Of a stretch of DNA of 64,000 nucleotides, positions 24,201 to 39,200 are shown piece by piece. Each line of letters starts with the position of its first letter. The first letter of the stretch is position 1. The stretch covers positions 104,951,372 through 105,015,371 of the forward strand of contig OZ023274.1 in assembly GCA_964007475.1 (NCBI GenBank), in the 5' to 3' direction. Source of the stretch: Hybos culiciformis (taxonomy: Eukaryota > Arthropoda > Insecta > Diptera > Hybotidae). A program made the translations under genes and the position numbers. The notes under the pieces were generated by a model. The model worked only from the letters and a program-made list of their open reading frames with translations, did no database searches and had not been told where the DNA came from.

Positions 24201-27200
24201 CAATATAACTTGAAATAAATATTTTATCATTTTATAATAACTTGTTTATTTAAAATAAATTTTTTTTTTGTTTTATTTTTTAAACGAAAATATTAAGTAT
24301 TTATATTTTTGTGAAATCTCGAAATAAACATTCATTTAAACAAAGAATAATGTGTAAGTAGTATTTTTTGTTCAAATTGATTAAGTTGTTAAGTTTTTAT
24401 AAAACTCATCTAAATTTAACACCTCTCCTCTACGGTAAAACAAATAACAGAAAATTATGTAAAAAGTAAACTCAGTTGAAAAATTCTAGTTCTGAAAATA
24501 CCCTGGAAAATTCTCATTGCAAATGCTTCACGCTGATTGAATCAATATCGTTTAAGTTCTTGAAAAACTTCTAATGAAAATATTTAAAATGTCAGTGGCT
24601 TGTCATAAGTAAGTGTAAGTATATACGATTCTTGACTAAATCAATATCAACACAGGAAAATCTGGCTACGAACAGAAGGTAACAGAAACACCAAACAGAT
24701 GTGGAGAAACCTGGACAAAAGAAGATCGGATCTGGCCCTAGGGCTAAACAGATCGGATCTTAGAATGTTCACAGGTGTATGCACAGAACATATCTTCAGG
24801 AATCACGAATTCCGGATTGGAAGAACAACAGATAGGCTTTTCAGGGGATGTGGAGAAAAACCGGAAACGGTGCCACACGTACTGTGTAAATGTCCTACAG
24901 TTAGAACAAGAAGAGCAAGACTGCTCGGGGCTTACTTCTGGGATGAGCTCAGAGAACTACAGGGACATAAATTAGAAGAAATTATCAGGTTTGTTAAAGG
25001 AATCGGATGGCTCGGTGAGGACAATTAGACCTGCCGAGTAGGGTAGTACAAAGGGCCAACAGGCCTACGTGCAAAGAGGGTGGTAAGCCCTCCGCCCGTG
25101 CAACCTAACGTAACCTAACCTAAATCAATATCTAAATATTCCTCGAAATATTCTCTAAATCAATACTTACTTTATTTTTTATTACTAACTACTTAGTTAT
25201 CGAGCTACTTATATTCTAAATCTATGAGTACAAACTAAGTTATTAACTATGCAATTTGTGGACATCATTTAAAACTCAATGTGTTAATGCAAAATAAAAT
25301 TTGTCTATTTAAATGATCATAAGGTATCTAAGTACTTACTTACTTAATATTAAAAATAATTTTAATAACCAAAATGGTTGTCAATTTTTTAAAAAATTAA
25401 AATATAACACTAATAAGGAACTTTAACTTAAATAAAATACATAGATAAAGAAAATAATATTATGTATGTAACATAAATAATATGTATCTATATACTTTAT
25501 AGATATTAAAATTCTTCTTTTTTTTTTTTTTTTCAATTTCTCACATTAGGTATAAAAAGCAAAATAAAATTTGTATAAAGGAAATTTACAATAAAATAAC
25601 AAACGAGGGTATAATAGGTACTTGTTTTATTTTGCTGTTATTGAGGCTTCCCGCCATTCATATCGAGCATTTGTCAAAATAATAATGGCATTAAAAATTG
25701 ATTTATTTCCTCCTCAAATTGGGCACACTGGGGAAAAAGGGTTCTTGAACAACACCTATAATAATATTTAGTATACTTAAGAGAAGAGCAAGTAAGATAT
25801 TTTATAAATTATTTGAAAATAACTAAGTAAGGTACTTTAAAAATAATTAATTTACGATCATGTCCTTGACAAATAACAGGTGCTCTTTGATTCCCCCTTT
25901 CAATGAACGAAAAATGAAAAAAAAAAACAAAACAACCACCTTACTTATTTATTTATTTTTTTGGTTTTTTATCTCTTGAAAATATTTGAAAGAAAAACAA
26001 AAACCAAATAAAAGTACTTTGTATAATAAAAAAGCTTACACTACAATGTAATAAAAGCCTTCTTAGCTAAAAACCTGCCAAAGACCATCTTTATTTTAGG
26101 TTTTTAACTGGACTTTGAATTTAGCTTTCTCTAATCTTAAGAAAAGTAAAAAATCCAGTGGCTTTGTTACAACTAATTGGTGATGTTTTTAAGTATGATA
26201 CTTGAGTACTTGAAACGAGATTTGAAAGCACCCTTTTTTTTCAAAATCGCTTAGAATTTTGTTGAAATGTGACAGGTGCGATTTTAAATCCACAACTCAT
26301 TAAGGGGACTTGGTACCAGTTTGAATTTTTTGTCCCAAATTTTTTTTGAAAAGCAGTTTTAGATTATTTTAAAGTTAAATTTAGAAAAAACATTTCATTC
26401 ACAACTTCCGAACTGTTTGATACTTTAAAAGGGTATAAGACTTTTTAGAATCGGTTAAGGCTAAGTGCTCGAAATATCTTCAAAACCATTGTTATGTGTC
26501 ACAAAATGGTTTTGAAGAGATTTCGAGCACTTAGCCTTAACCGATTCTAAAAAGTTTTATGTCATTTTAAACTATGAAACATTCCTGAGGTTGTGAATGA
26601 AATGTTTTTTTTAAATTAAACATTAAAATAATCTAAAACGGCTCTTCAATCAAATTTTGGGACAAAAAATCCAAACTGGTACCAAGTCCTCTTAAACATT
26701 ATGTAGGCCCATAGTTAACCTAATTACCTTGCTTTACATACACTTAAAAATATTTCTAAATTACAACATCATAGTTTTGTTCGGTATTTCCCAATTATAG
26801 AAATTTAAATACATTATGCCTGTTTTTATCAAAGAAGTTTATTTTTTTTGCATAATAAGAATTTGGATTAAAAATTTTGCTTTTTAATTTCATATCCGTT
26901 TTGCTATTTAATTCTAATAAAAATGTATATATTTATCTATAGTCTCATTCTTACTTATATTTTAATCAATAACTTTGATAAAATTTTTTTTTTTCATTAA
27001 TTTTTCGCAATTTTTAGAGTTCTCACCGTATAAAAGAAGAAAAATAAAATTCGTTTTGATAAAAAAAAAAAAAAAAGAAGTACGAAATTGAGAATAACCG
27101 AAGAAGAAAAAAAAAAAAAACAACTTTCCCCCTACAAAAAAATTTTCAATATTGTATATTATAATATCTGGAATGAGTTCATTGCATACAACACTATGTC

Positions 27201-30200
27201 TATATCTATATACTTACTTATAATATTTTTGTGTACATTTTATATATACACACACCGTTTGTTGAATTTAATTTTTCTTTTAGACTCTATTTTATTTTAT
27301 TTTTTTTTATTTTTTGATTAATTGGATAAAACTACTGTAATTGAGTTTACTTACTTTATATACTTATATCGTTTATAAAATTTTGATAACAATTATATTT
27401 GAAGATAATTCATTGGTTAATATAAGGTTATAAGTCTAAGATAACAAATACTTAACTTAAGTGAATAAAAATATTGTGATATTATTCAAGTATGTATTTA
27501 AAAAATAAAAAACTAACAAAAAAATATTAGTAAGTAAGTAAGTAGATACTTTTTTACGATAACTATGATATCACATTTAAAGTAAGTAAGAGTAAGTTTG
27601 TATGTAATTAGATTAAATTTCTCGAATAAAAAGTAAGTAATCTACGGACACCTTGACTGATTACATCCGAAGAAATCGATTTTAACCGAGATACTATATT
27701 GTATAGTTATATGGCCATATATTGTATGTATGGCACTATATTGTAGTTATATGTTTAATCAACGCCAATAGAACCGTGAATAGAACTTATTTATCGTTAT
27801 CAACGAGGTTTTCTTTTCTAAGCAAAAAATAAATAAAAAATTTATTAAAATTCATAATGTCCTGTTACGGTGATAGTTTCCCTGTACCTACATACTTTCT
27901 TTTCTCAATTAAATATCGCATATATATTTAATCAAAAATTTTATTTAAACGTGAAGAAACGATTTGTTTATTGAGATTTTTTTTTTGTTTTTTCAATACA
28001 CTTATTATTTTAAGATTCACGAATTCTTAATAAATTCAATTAAAATTGTTTTTAAGAATTACATAAATCTTGAATTATATTTTTTGTTTGTTCCTATTTT
28101 TTGTTTCTTTTTTCCTTTATTTTATTTTGTTTTTTAAAACCATTTTATGGAAACCTTTTTTCATTAGGTATCTTTTTTTTTTATGCTTCGTTCATATAAA
28201 TTTATATATTTTTTTTTTTTGTACATATTTATTTATGTAAGTTAGTATATTTAATGTATATATAGATATATAGATATAGCAAACATAAATGTACCTCGAC
28301 GAAAAATGTTGTTTTTAATATTGCGCAGAATATATATAACTATACATATAGCGACACACAAAAGTTTATATAATAATAATATAAGTATGTATATATTATA
28401 GAGAAGAAGAAAAACCATTAGCTAGATACATAGATATAAATATATAGATATATGTACTTATGTATTAATAATGCCCAAACATAAAATAATAATAATAATA
28501 ATAGTAATATCAAAATATTTTGGAAAAAGAAAAGAAATAAAAAAATAAAATAAAATAAAAAACCCCCTTTTCTTTACGTTTTAGAAACAAGTTGCTAGAA
28601 AGAAAATATAATGAAAAGGGATTATGCTTGCTGGATCTTTTATTTTATTTTTTTAATTTTTTGCTTTTTTAAAAATATTTTAGGTTTTAAAAAATTTTTG
28701 TGTTTTTTAACTTAAAATATACATGTAAGTACTTAGTATCTAGCATATATGAACATAGATATTCTTTTTGGTTCGATAATTATACTTATATACTTACAGT
28801 TATACATATGTTCTTTTACTGAACTGTAGTATTATGTAGATATTTTATGAAAATTTTTGATTTGCAAATACTTTTTTGTTTGTTTTTTTTTTTTGTTTGC
28901 ATTGCAAAGAAAGAAAGTCCAAGGACTTTATAAAATTTAAATAATTTTTGAAAGCTCTAATAATAACTATTATCGTGAATTTTATAATTTAAATACTTAA
29001 CTAAGTATTGACTCAACATTTGGCAGGGTCATGCTGCCCTAAACGTGGTTCGAAAAAGATAGTTCCCTGATCCCTGCAATCCTCAAAAGTTTACGCCGGT
29101 TTACGCTTTAAAGGTTTTTGTGTTGGTTAATTATTTTATTAATTTTTATCTAAGTTTAAGTATCATCATTTCTAGAACCAAGAGAAACAAAAGTGCTTAA
29201 CGTTATTCTATAAAAGGATAATAAGTAGAGAAAAACAGTGTTGAACGAAGCTAAAATTAACTAGAAAAACATAATAACTTCGCTACACTTCAGGTTACAA
29301 ACACAGAATTCCATGTTTTGCAGAAAAAAATGGGTTCGTTCTGTGTTTGTTACTTGGTTTGCCATATAAATTTTTTATTTTTTTTTTCATGGTTTGAAAA
29401 TAGGTTCGACACAAACCTAGAAATTTTACTACATAGTTTTATTGCATTTCAAAAAAAAAAAGGTATAACCTGTCAATTTACAGAAAATTTACAGAAAAAA
29501 ACATACTTTAAAATGCTTCGATATAAAAAAAATAATAATAAATTGTAGGTTGTCAAAAAAGAAAATAAATTAAAATATTTTTAAAAAAAAATTGAATATT
29601 ATTTTTATTTTCTATTTTTTCTTTAAATTAAAAAAATTCATTTTTTTTTTTTAAATTACGAAAAAATAAAATTTTATTTTACAAAGAATTTTTTTTTAAT
29701 TTTACAAAGAATTTTTTTTTAATTTCAAACCAAACCATCTTTTATAAGTGTGTCATCCCATTCGCCAACCTACTTTCAAACCAAGAAATTCATGGTTGCT
29801 AACCTGAAGTGTAGCGAAGTTATAAGCCAATTAATGTCTTTAACTTGAATAAATGTAAATAAATACTTACACTTGCTTATTTGGCAATTTTAGTTTATAA
29901 ATAAGTAAGTAGACAAAGGCAATTATAATTAACAAAATATTAAAATTTATTTTTAATAAGGATTACGTAATAATTTTTTAATTCATCAAATGATCATGAA
30001 AAATGCTTTCAGAACGTGATTAACTATATTACCTCATTCTTGTGCTTACCTCGGTGTTTACCATTATTGTCTTGAAGAATAAGTAATTTACTTATACTTA
30101 ACTAATAAAAATGTATATAGAAATTTTATTATATTACCTAATTAATTTACCGGATTACTAAATTACGAACTTAATAAATGAAAATTTATAAATGCTAGAC

Positions 30201-33200
30201 TAAAGTCGAGACTAAAGTATACTTACCTTTTTTTACAAAATGAAGAATGAATTTAATTAAGTTGTTAATTATGTTAAAATTGCGTATAAAAAACACTCGA
30301 AAAAACTTAACAAACTTAAAAAAATCGAGTTTAAAAAGTCATTATTGGTACGAAGAAGAAATCAAAAATTTAGATACTTAGATACCGTAAAGACTCGTCT
30401 TGAAAAAAAATTAAATTTTTAAGTTAGAAAATTTTAATTTATTTTTTTTGTTTCTAAATTTAAAAAACTTTCCATAAAAAATATCGATTAAAAAATATAC
30501 CTATATTTTTGTTAAAGCTTGTATTTTGAGAACTGGTTTGAACCTAGGTTAAAATGAAATATTTTTGTTTAATTTAAGAGTAAAAGCAGATTTTCTTCAA
30601 ATATTATTTGTTTCTAATTTACTCTGTTCTTCCTAAATCTTTCTTATTAAATTACAGATAAACATCTTGATAGCTTATTTCAATAATTTTTTTGTCGCTA
30701 TATTTTTAAAGTACTAACTAAGTATTCAAAAATTACAACTAAAACAAGTTAAATATACTTACTGAGCGAGCTTTCTTCAAAGTTATCAAACATTATTCTG
30801 TCTAAATTAGTAAAACAAAACCGAAACTTATAGAGCTCATTTTAAATTATACATAGTGTATTTATAACTTACTTAAGTATGATATAATTTTTTCAAAAAT
30901 TATTACTTACTTAAATTCGAGCTTAAATTAAAAAAAAAAGAAAAAATTAAAAATATTAAAGTGTAGGTACATTATTTTAATTTCTATTATAGTTAAAAAA
31001 TATCAACTTTTTCTTCCATTCTTTTAAACATGCAGCTTTAATTATTAACATCTGTTGTTGTTTTTTTTTCTGTTAAAATAGTCCGCATTTTATGTTAATA
31101 ATAATAATATGGCTGTGCTGTGTGTTTTTTTTTTTTTTATTCATCTTTATATATTATTAATTTTTCATCCATTATTGCAAAATGTAAGTATAAATTGCAA
31201 TAACGCTTGGAACAAAAATTAATAAATAAATTTCATAAATTTGCATGTTTGAAAAAGGATTAATATATAAATTTAAAAATTTAATTCAATGGTATCGCGA
31301 AAAGGACTATTAAGTATTCAGTAAAATTCTCAATTTAATTATTTCTACATTAAGAAAGTAAGTTGTTTTTTTTTAGACTTTCGAATTTGCTGGACCAAAA
31401 ATAATTCAGCATTTTGTATTTAAGCGCTGAATTATTATTTGCAGAACTTTTTGAAATTCTTTACCTTTTCAAAGAAAGTAGAATTGCTTATTCTTACTAA
31501 TTATATTTCTTTTTAACCTCATTTATACCTACTTACTTTTTTAGTTAAACTTTCTTATTTAGGTTTTAAATTATGTTTATATGTAAAAAAATTACTGAAT
31601 CAAGTTTAAATCTTTTTGCTAAAGTCTAAAAAGCTTGCTGTTATTATATAGATAAGCAATGCTAATGTTTGTTTGCTAGTTTTAGAAAAAAAAAATTTTT
31701 TATGTTTTCTTTATTTGACATTTTAATTAAATTCTGTACATATGTACATTAAAAGTAGTTACACTTTAATAATGTTACACTTTTATAAATTTCAAATAAG
31801 TAAGTATATATACTTACATATACTAAATTAAAGGAAAATATGTTTAGGAAAATTTCGAGGAAAATTTGGTATAAATTGTATTTTTGGTAAGAAGCATTTT
31901 CAATTTCTATTTTGTCTCATATACTTAATAAATTGATGAAGATTATTTATTTTTGCTGTTGTTATTTATATACATATTTATTTACTTATACTCATTGTGT
32001 AAATCTTGACATTAAAATGAAAGAAAAATAATAAAAAAAAAAAAAAATTTTATTAAAATGCTAATTTTTAAAATATAATTACCAACTTACATATTATACA
32101 CATATATATTATAAACATATCTAAAAATATTTTATTAAAGTTTTTTTATTTTATATAAATTATACTTATATGCATATATATATACTTACTGACATAAATG
32201 TACTCTGTGTTCATATGTAAGTATTTATGTAGCTACTTTATACAAAAATGTACGCTTTGTAAAAAAAAAAAAAAATTTAAATCAAAATATAAATTCAAAA
32301 AAAATAAAATAAAAAAAATTAATGCGCATGACTTCGTTTTCTTATCAATTTTGAAACAAAAAAAAAAAAAAATAAATTGTTTTGATTGAATTCTGGTGAA
32401 ATCATCGTGGGTTGTCATATTGTTTGTGATAAAAAACTAAATAATTATAAATTACTTAAGTACCAGATAATCATTAGATATTAGCATTTTAATTTTTTTT
32501 TTTTTTTTTCAGAAACATTGAAATAGGAATTAAGTTTCAATTAAAGAGAAGTCTTTTGGAAAATTCTTTTGACTCTGAGAGAATATATGCGGGAAAGTAC
32601 AAAAACTGCATAAATAGATTTTCCACATTCAAAAATGACATAAACTAGATTTCATTTGTTAGCAAGCTTTGACATCAAAATGTAGAAAACATAATAAGAG
32701 CTTTTTAATTCATCACCAGAAATATAAAACTCGGAAATTATTGCCGCAAAAATTCAATAGAATAGAAATTCATATTTTCGAGCAATGATTTACTTTTGTT
32801 GGCTTATTTTCTTTGGTGTATCGTTATTTAAATAATTTTATGGCTTTTATTATTGGTTTCATTGCAGATCGTTTATCGTAGTTCCAACATAATTGTATAC
32901 CCTAAGTTATATCTACATAGTTTTAAGTTCATTATTATTATTATTTAGCAGATTATAATACAAAATAATTTTTATGATTGCATATACAATACATCATCTA
33001 ATATATTTTTAGATAAGTAATATATGTATAAATAAGTATATATTTATATGCATGCTAAGAAGATTGTGTACATTTGTACATACATACAATGTAGTTATAG
33101 CTTATATTCGGTTATGCATATAAGTATATTTTTTTTTGTAGTGCTTTTTGTGTTATTGAAAAATCAGTAAAATGAAGGTTTTAATTATTTAATTTTTTTT

Positions 33201-36200
33201 TTTTTGTATTTAATATCTTAAATTTTGTAATTTAATTTTGTGTTTATAATATATACTTACTTTGTATTATAATATTAAGAAATTAAATTAAAAATTAATT
33301 TAGCTATAAAGTTTATAAAAGAAAATTCTTTTGTCGCTGGATGATCACTTTAGATTAGACTTCATTTGTACTTTTACGTGAAACATTTTAGAATAAATTC
33401 AAAGTAAGTGACGCCCTCAATTCGGTAAAAAAACTTTTTATGGAACTGGATACCGGTTGCTGTAAGAATTTTAGAAGATTTTAATTAATTAATTAAAAAT
33501 ATCTTCCGGTTTATTGTAATTAGTGGCAGAGCAATAACTAATGTGTAAAAAGTTTTCTTTTCCTTTTTTAATTTAAACAATATAAAGTACTTACTTAAAC
33601 AATCAAAAATAACAATCCCGAAATGAAGACTTTTTTGTTTTAAACAAATTTTAATCTTCTTTTATTTTAGTTTGAACTATTTTTATTTTTTGAATTACAA
33701 TTACAAGTATATACTTACTTAATTAAAAAAAAAAATTTAAACTACTTTTCATCTTTTTTTTTTTTTACTCATATTGGAAAAAAAACAAGTTTAAATTTAA
33801 TTATAAATAGGTATTTGTATACAAAAATATATTATTAATGTTGTTAATAAATACTATGAGAGAAAGAAAGTTGTCATAGCACTTTTAATTTTTTTTTTAT
33901 TTTGTTTTTTTTCAGTTTATCACAGAATAATAATATTGTTAAGATTTCTTTTACTTACTCTTGAGTACGTGTATATAATAATATATTATATTCCTATTAT
34001 GTATATAATAAGTATGTACAACTAACTGTAGGTACATAAAATCATAAATATGAATAGCTAGCTACTTATATAATGTTGATTTGCTTGATTATGAAGAATT
34101 TTTTTTTACGATGATAAACAACAAAAATTTTATAGAAAAAAAAAATTCTTGGAAATTGATATCGCATTGAAATTTATCTTAAAAAGCTTTTTTTTTTCAT
34201 TTTTTTTTTAATAAAGTTTTATTAGCTTTAAAACTAGGTTTAATTAATATATGCAAGAATAAATTGAATTATAGGTATATTTATATTTAGATAAGTATGT
34301 AGGTAAGTATGCCTGTATAATATAAGTAGGTATATACTAAGTATATGTATAATATTGAGAAAAATAAATAAATAAATAAACAACTTAACCTTCATCATTC
34401 AATTTCATATTAATGATTTTGAAGACGTTATGGAATTTTTTTTTATTAAATTACAATTACAAAATAAAATTAATTAGCGTACAAAAAATTAATTTTTTGT
34501 TCTTTCAAGATTATTTATCTACAGAGAGTTAATTTTGATATGGCAAAAAAGAATAAATGACAAGATAACTAGGTACCTAGTCTAGGTATATTAGCAGTTA
34601 TAATCTAAACTCAGAATGCTGAGATTTTTGTTACAAATGAATTGTTTGAAGAAAATTTTGATGATGAATTTCGAAAATGCGATAGAGATACGAAATGTGT
34701 TAGGTACTTAGTTACCTACTTATTTTAATTTGAAATAAATACTTAAGTAAGTAAATTCAATATAAAATAATTCTTAAATAAGATTTTCTAGAATTGTAAA
34801 TAATTTTTTTAATCATGGGTGTAAGTTTCGAAAATTGAATTTCGATTTTAATTTTTAGTGAAAACCTACTTGTTTTACATGAAACGATTTCAAATTTTAA
34901 AATCAATCATAAATACAATTCTTTTAGTTAGTAAAGTAGTTAGTTTTTTTTTTAAATTAATTCCACTATTCCATTTGACTTTGACTTTTCAAGTTTGAAC
35001 GCCATTATTTAAAACTGGAATAAAAGTTGAATTCTATTAATAACGTTTACGCGTCTGTATTTTTCTTTTCCAATTTTTTTTTTTTTAAAGGAAACCTTAT
35101 TGATTTTGTCGTAGAATTTTTAGCAGGATGTTGAACATGTGTTAGGCTAGAAAACAAAATATACTTATAGTTAATCAAGATCATAATAATATTCATATTA
35201 TAAGTACTTAAATTAAATAAATTAGATTTAATCGAGGGTTTAATAGAGGATTTAATCTTTTTATAAACATGTAATGGATCGATAACTTTGCGTAGGCAAT
35301 ATTTTATGTTGTAGGTACTTATGTATTATGATATAATATGCAGTGTAGGTATATACTTACCTGAATTTGAGTTGAAAATAAATATATCTGTTACAGAGTT
35401 TTTGAAAAATAATAAAAAAAAAAAAAAACATTTTCAATTTCTTATTAGATGAATTATATGTTATATATCTATATCAATTCAGTTCTTTTCATAAGTTTTT
35501 TCTTTATTTTTTAAAGAACTATAATATAAGTATAAGTACATAAGTACTATAGTATAGAAATTATATTTTAGAAAAACCAAATTTATTTAATTACTTACAA
35601 ATTTTTTTTTAGTTTTGATTTCGCTATATACGGTTATCTTGACAGAGATAGAAAGAATATCTGTATATCTACAACTTCTTATGGTTAGTTTCATTTTGGG
35701 TGCTAAATGTTAGGTTCAATTTGCTAAAAATAAAAACTTCAATTAAGTACTTACTTAATTAAAAGCATTCAATCAATCCTTTATCTAATGTTTTCTTTAT
35801 GTCTGGTCTTGAAAGACGATTATGAATTTTTTTAAATATGATTTTTTGGTGCTCAGGATAATTCATATTTCGATTGTTCGTACAAAAGAATACCAGTCTT
35901 TACGTATATTTAGAAAACAATTTAATTATCTACACTTTTTTTTTTATAACTTACTATCAAGTCAAGTTTTTAATTATTAGTTATACATTTTAAGAAGGTC
36001 ATTATTTCTTATTTGACCTTAAATAATTCAACAATTTGATCATAACATTAATATAATGGTTAAAATGGTAATAATAAAAACAACATTCACTGTACTAAAA
36101 TGTATTAAAAATGTCTATCTATATGAAAAAATATAAAAATATTATATACACTTGCATATTATCTATCTATGTATAATATATTTCTCTTAATATACATAGG

Positions 36201-39200
36201 TGTACATTTGTTTGGAAAAAATAAACTTTATAATTTATTATAAGTATACAAGTATGTACAGATATACAGATATGTATATTTCATTTATTTATAGACATAC
36301 ATATTTACTTATATGAAAATATACTTTACATATGTTTTGTGAATATATAAATTTTTAATTTTTAATGCTATGCATAGAGAGTTTTATCGTTTTATGTAAT
36401 TAATTTTTTGTCTTTCTAGCAAAAATATTAAATATTAAAGATATCGAAGAATAAACATAAATATATTTATATATACAAATACATTATATACTTATGTAAG
36501 TACATATATAATATACAAAACTTAATGTATTTACTAACTTATATATAATGTACAATGTACATAAGTCTTATATACAATTTATAATTAAATATAAGGTGTA
36601 TTATTTTACTTATTTAATATATAATAACTACACTTAACTATCTCGATCGAGATGTCGATATAATAGTATTTCTTTATTACATAATATACTGAAGTATATT
36701 ATGTATATTGTATTCATTAAATATATTATAAAGAAACACGGTACAAGCATGCTTGCTTATTTAAGGTGGATACATAATGTATAACAAGTAAAATATTCTT
36801 ATGTACATAAATGTCATGCGTTTATAGTATTTATACATTACTTATATAGTATTTACACTTTATTAAAATAATGTTAGGTACTTACTAAGGTAAATGTACC
36901 TAAGCCAAAACTTAAACTACTTACTTATAATGAAAATAAAAAAAAAAATTTTTTTTTGAAGTTGAAACTATTTCAATTGCTTTAAATTCAAAAATTAATA
37001 TTTTTAAACGGAAAAATCGAGGGAAAAATGAATTTTAAATAGCCCCATACGTACATGGATTTATTAAGAATAATAAAGTACCTCCACTTATACACTTATA
37101 TCCATGTAAATATTAATTACTGACATTAAATTTTATTCGCACATAAAATTTTAAATAATAAATTAAAATTAATTTTTTTTTTTTTATAATTATGAATTAT
37201 TGATCAAATTTTATTTTATCGTTATAAAATTTGATCGAAATAAATATATAGATACATATATAGGTATATACTTATATTATGTTATTAATGTGAATTTCAA
37301 AACTATAATTATCTACATCACATGAACTTACATGTAAGTCAAGATGTAAGTATTTATCGAGATATATGTGTGTCTGTAATAACAACACTAGTTTGGATAT
37401 TACACGATAATGGCAAAAATGAGTTATCGTTTATAACGATAGATTTAAACTTAAAACACCTTGATAACTTTTTTTTTATGTATTCTTGCAGTTCGGAAAA
37501 AAATTAACCAAAAAGTGCCCATATAAAGCTTTCTTTCACCGAGTGGTAGGTAAATTGCGAAAGATTAGATTGTAATGCTCTTAAACTTGCAGGGAATAAA
37601 TTTTAAGTCAGATGGATAACTTCAGACCATTGAGTACACACTAATAAGTACTTACTCAATGTAAGAACAGAAGTATCTACTCATGTAATATATTTTTTAT
37701 TAACTTTTCAATTACATTAAATTGTCATAAAACATACTAAATATAGCTACAACAAATCTGTACTTAAAAAATAGAAAATTTTTGATAATGCCGAATTTGC
37801 ATTAATGTACATTAAAATATATATGTAAGTAGGTACATAAAAACCTACTCAATTTTTTAACATTTTAAAAAATAAATATTGGAAATAAAATTAAAAAAAA
37901 AAAAAAGAAAATGTTTTTGAACTTAAAATTTAATTAGCTTATAATTACTCAGATTAATAATTACTTTTTATTTAATTATATATTCAAAATTATTAAACTT
38001 TATATAGTTAAGTAACTATGTACTTACTTACTTAATTTTAAGTTTATGATTTAACTATTTTAAGTTAAATAGTATAAACATAAATAGTATAAATAGTAAA
38101 TACATTAAAAATAATAATAATAAAAATTCCATAAATTTATTGCAACTTCTTTTTCTCAACATTTTTAATTTATTTAATTAATAAAATAAATTTTAATTGA
38201 TCTTTATATTATTATTATTATTATTATTATTATTAAAATATTATATTGACATTGAATTTGTTTTCCTTAACGGTAGAAGTATATTATGCACAAGAGTTTT
38301 TTTTTTTATTTATTTAAAAATATATAAAAACTATAATTTCCATTGATGTCATCGAAAAACCTGTATATTTTAACGATAAAATGTATCGATTTTTCGAATT
38401 AAATTTTTTTTTTTTTTATGTTATTCTCCCATATATAAGTAAGTATTGAAAAAAAAAAAACTATTAACAAAGCAAAAATATATATATAATAAAAATATAC
38501 TTAATATATATTGAATATGAAAGTTCAAAAACCTTTAGAATGTGTGCGATTAAATATACTATGGCCGGTACTTTAAATTTTTTTTTTTTTTTTGGCATCT
38601 GTGTATATTTTTTAGTTATGTCTATATTTATATAATTTGCATTTTTTTTTTTGCAAAAATTAGACAAATTAAACTTATTTTTATTACTTACCGAATTTTT
38701 TTTTCGGCCAATTTCATTATAATTAAAAAAATAAAAAATAAATCTCTAGATCGCGAAAGTGCTAATTTTTTAAAATTATGTTCATCATGTTATTAAATAC
38801 TTATGTTACGATTTCGGTTACGATTAATTTTTGATTTCCAAATAAGACAAAATAAATATACTTGGTTGAAAAAGAAAATAAAAAATTAAACCATTTTGTA
38901 ATTCAATAATTCACAATATTGTCTTTGCGCACATGTTTCTGTTTTCTTTAGATTATTTTTTTTATTGTATATATATGTAGACAAATAACATTATAAAGCA
39001 AATATATAGTTATTTCCTTTCTTGAAGTAAAATACGCTTGTAAGTAAGTAAAATTGTTATTAGTATATGAATGTTCTCTTGGCCAAATGAATTTGGGATT
39101 TATAAAGCTCTCTGTTTACGTCTAGAAAGTAAATTGGGCAAATAAGAACATTTCATTTTATTAAACTGACTTGAGAGCAGGTGAAATAGTTCTTATACTT

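Noticed and set aside
24775..24975. 66-residue ORF overlapping the LINE fragment at 24699
   Set aside because: It is a shifted frame of the RT C-terminal region, without family motifs.
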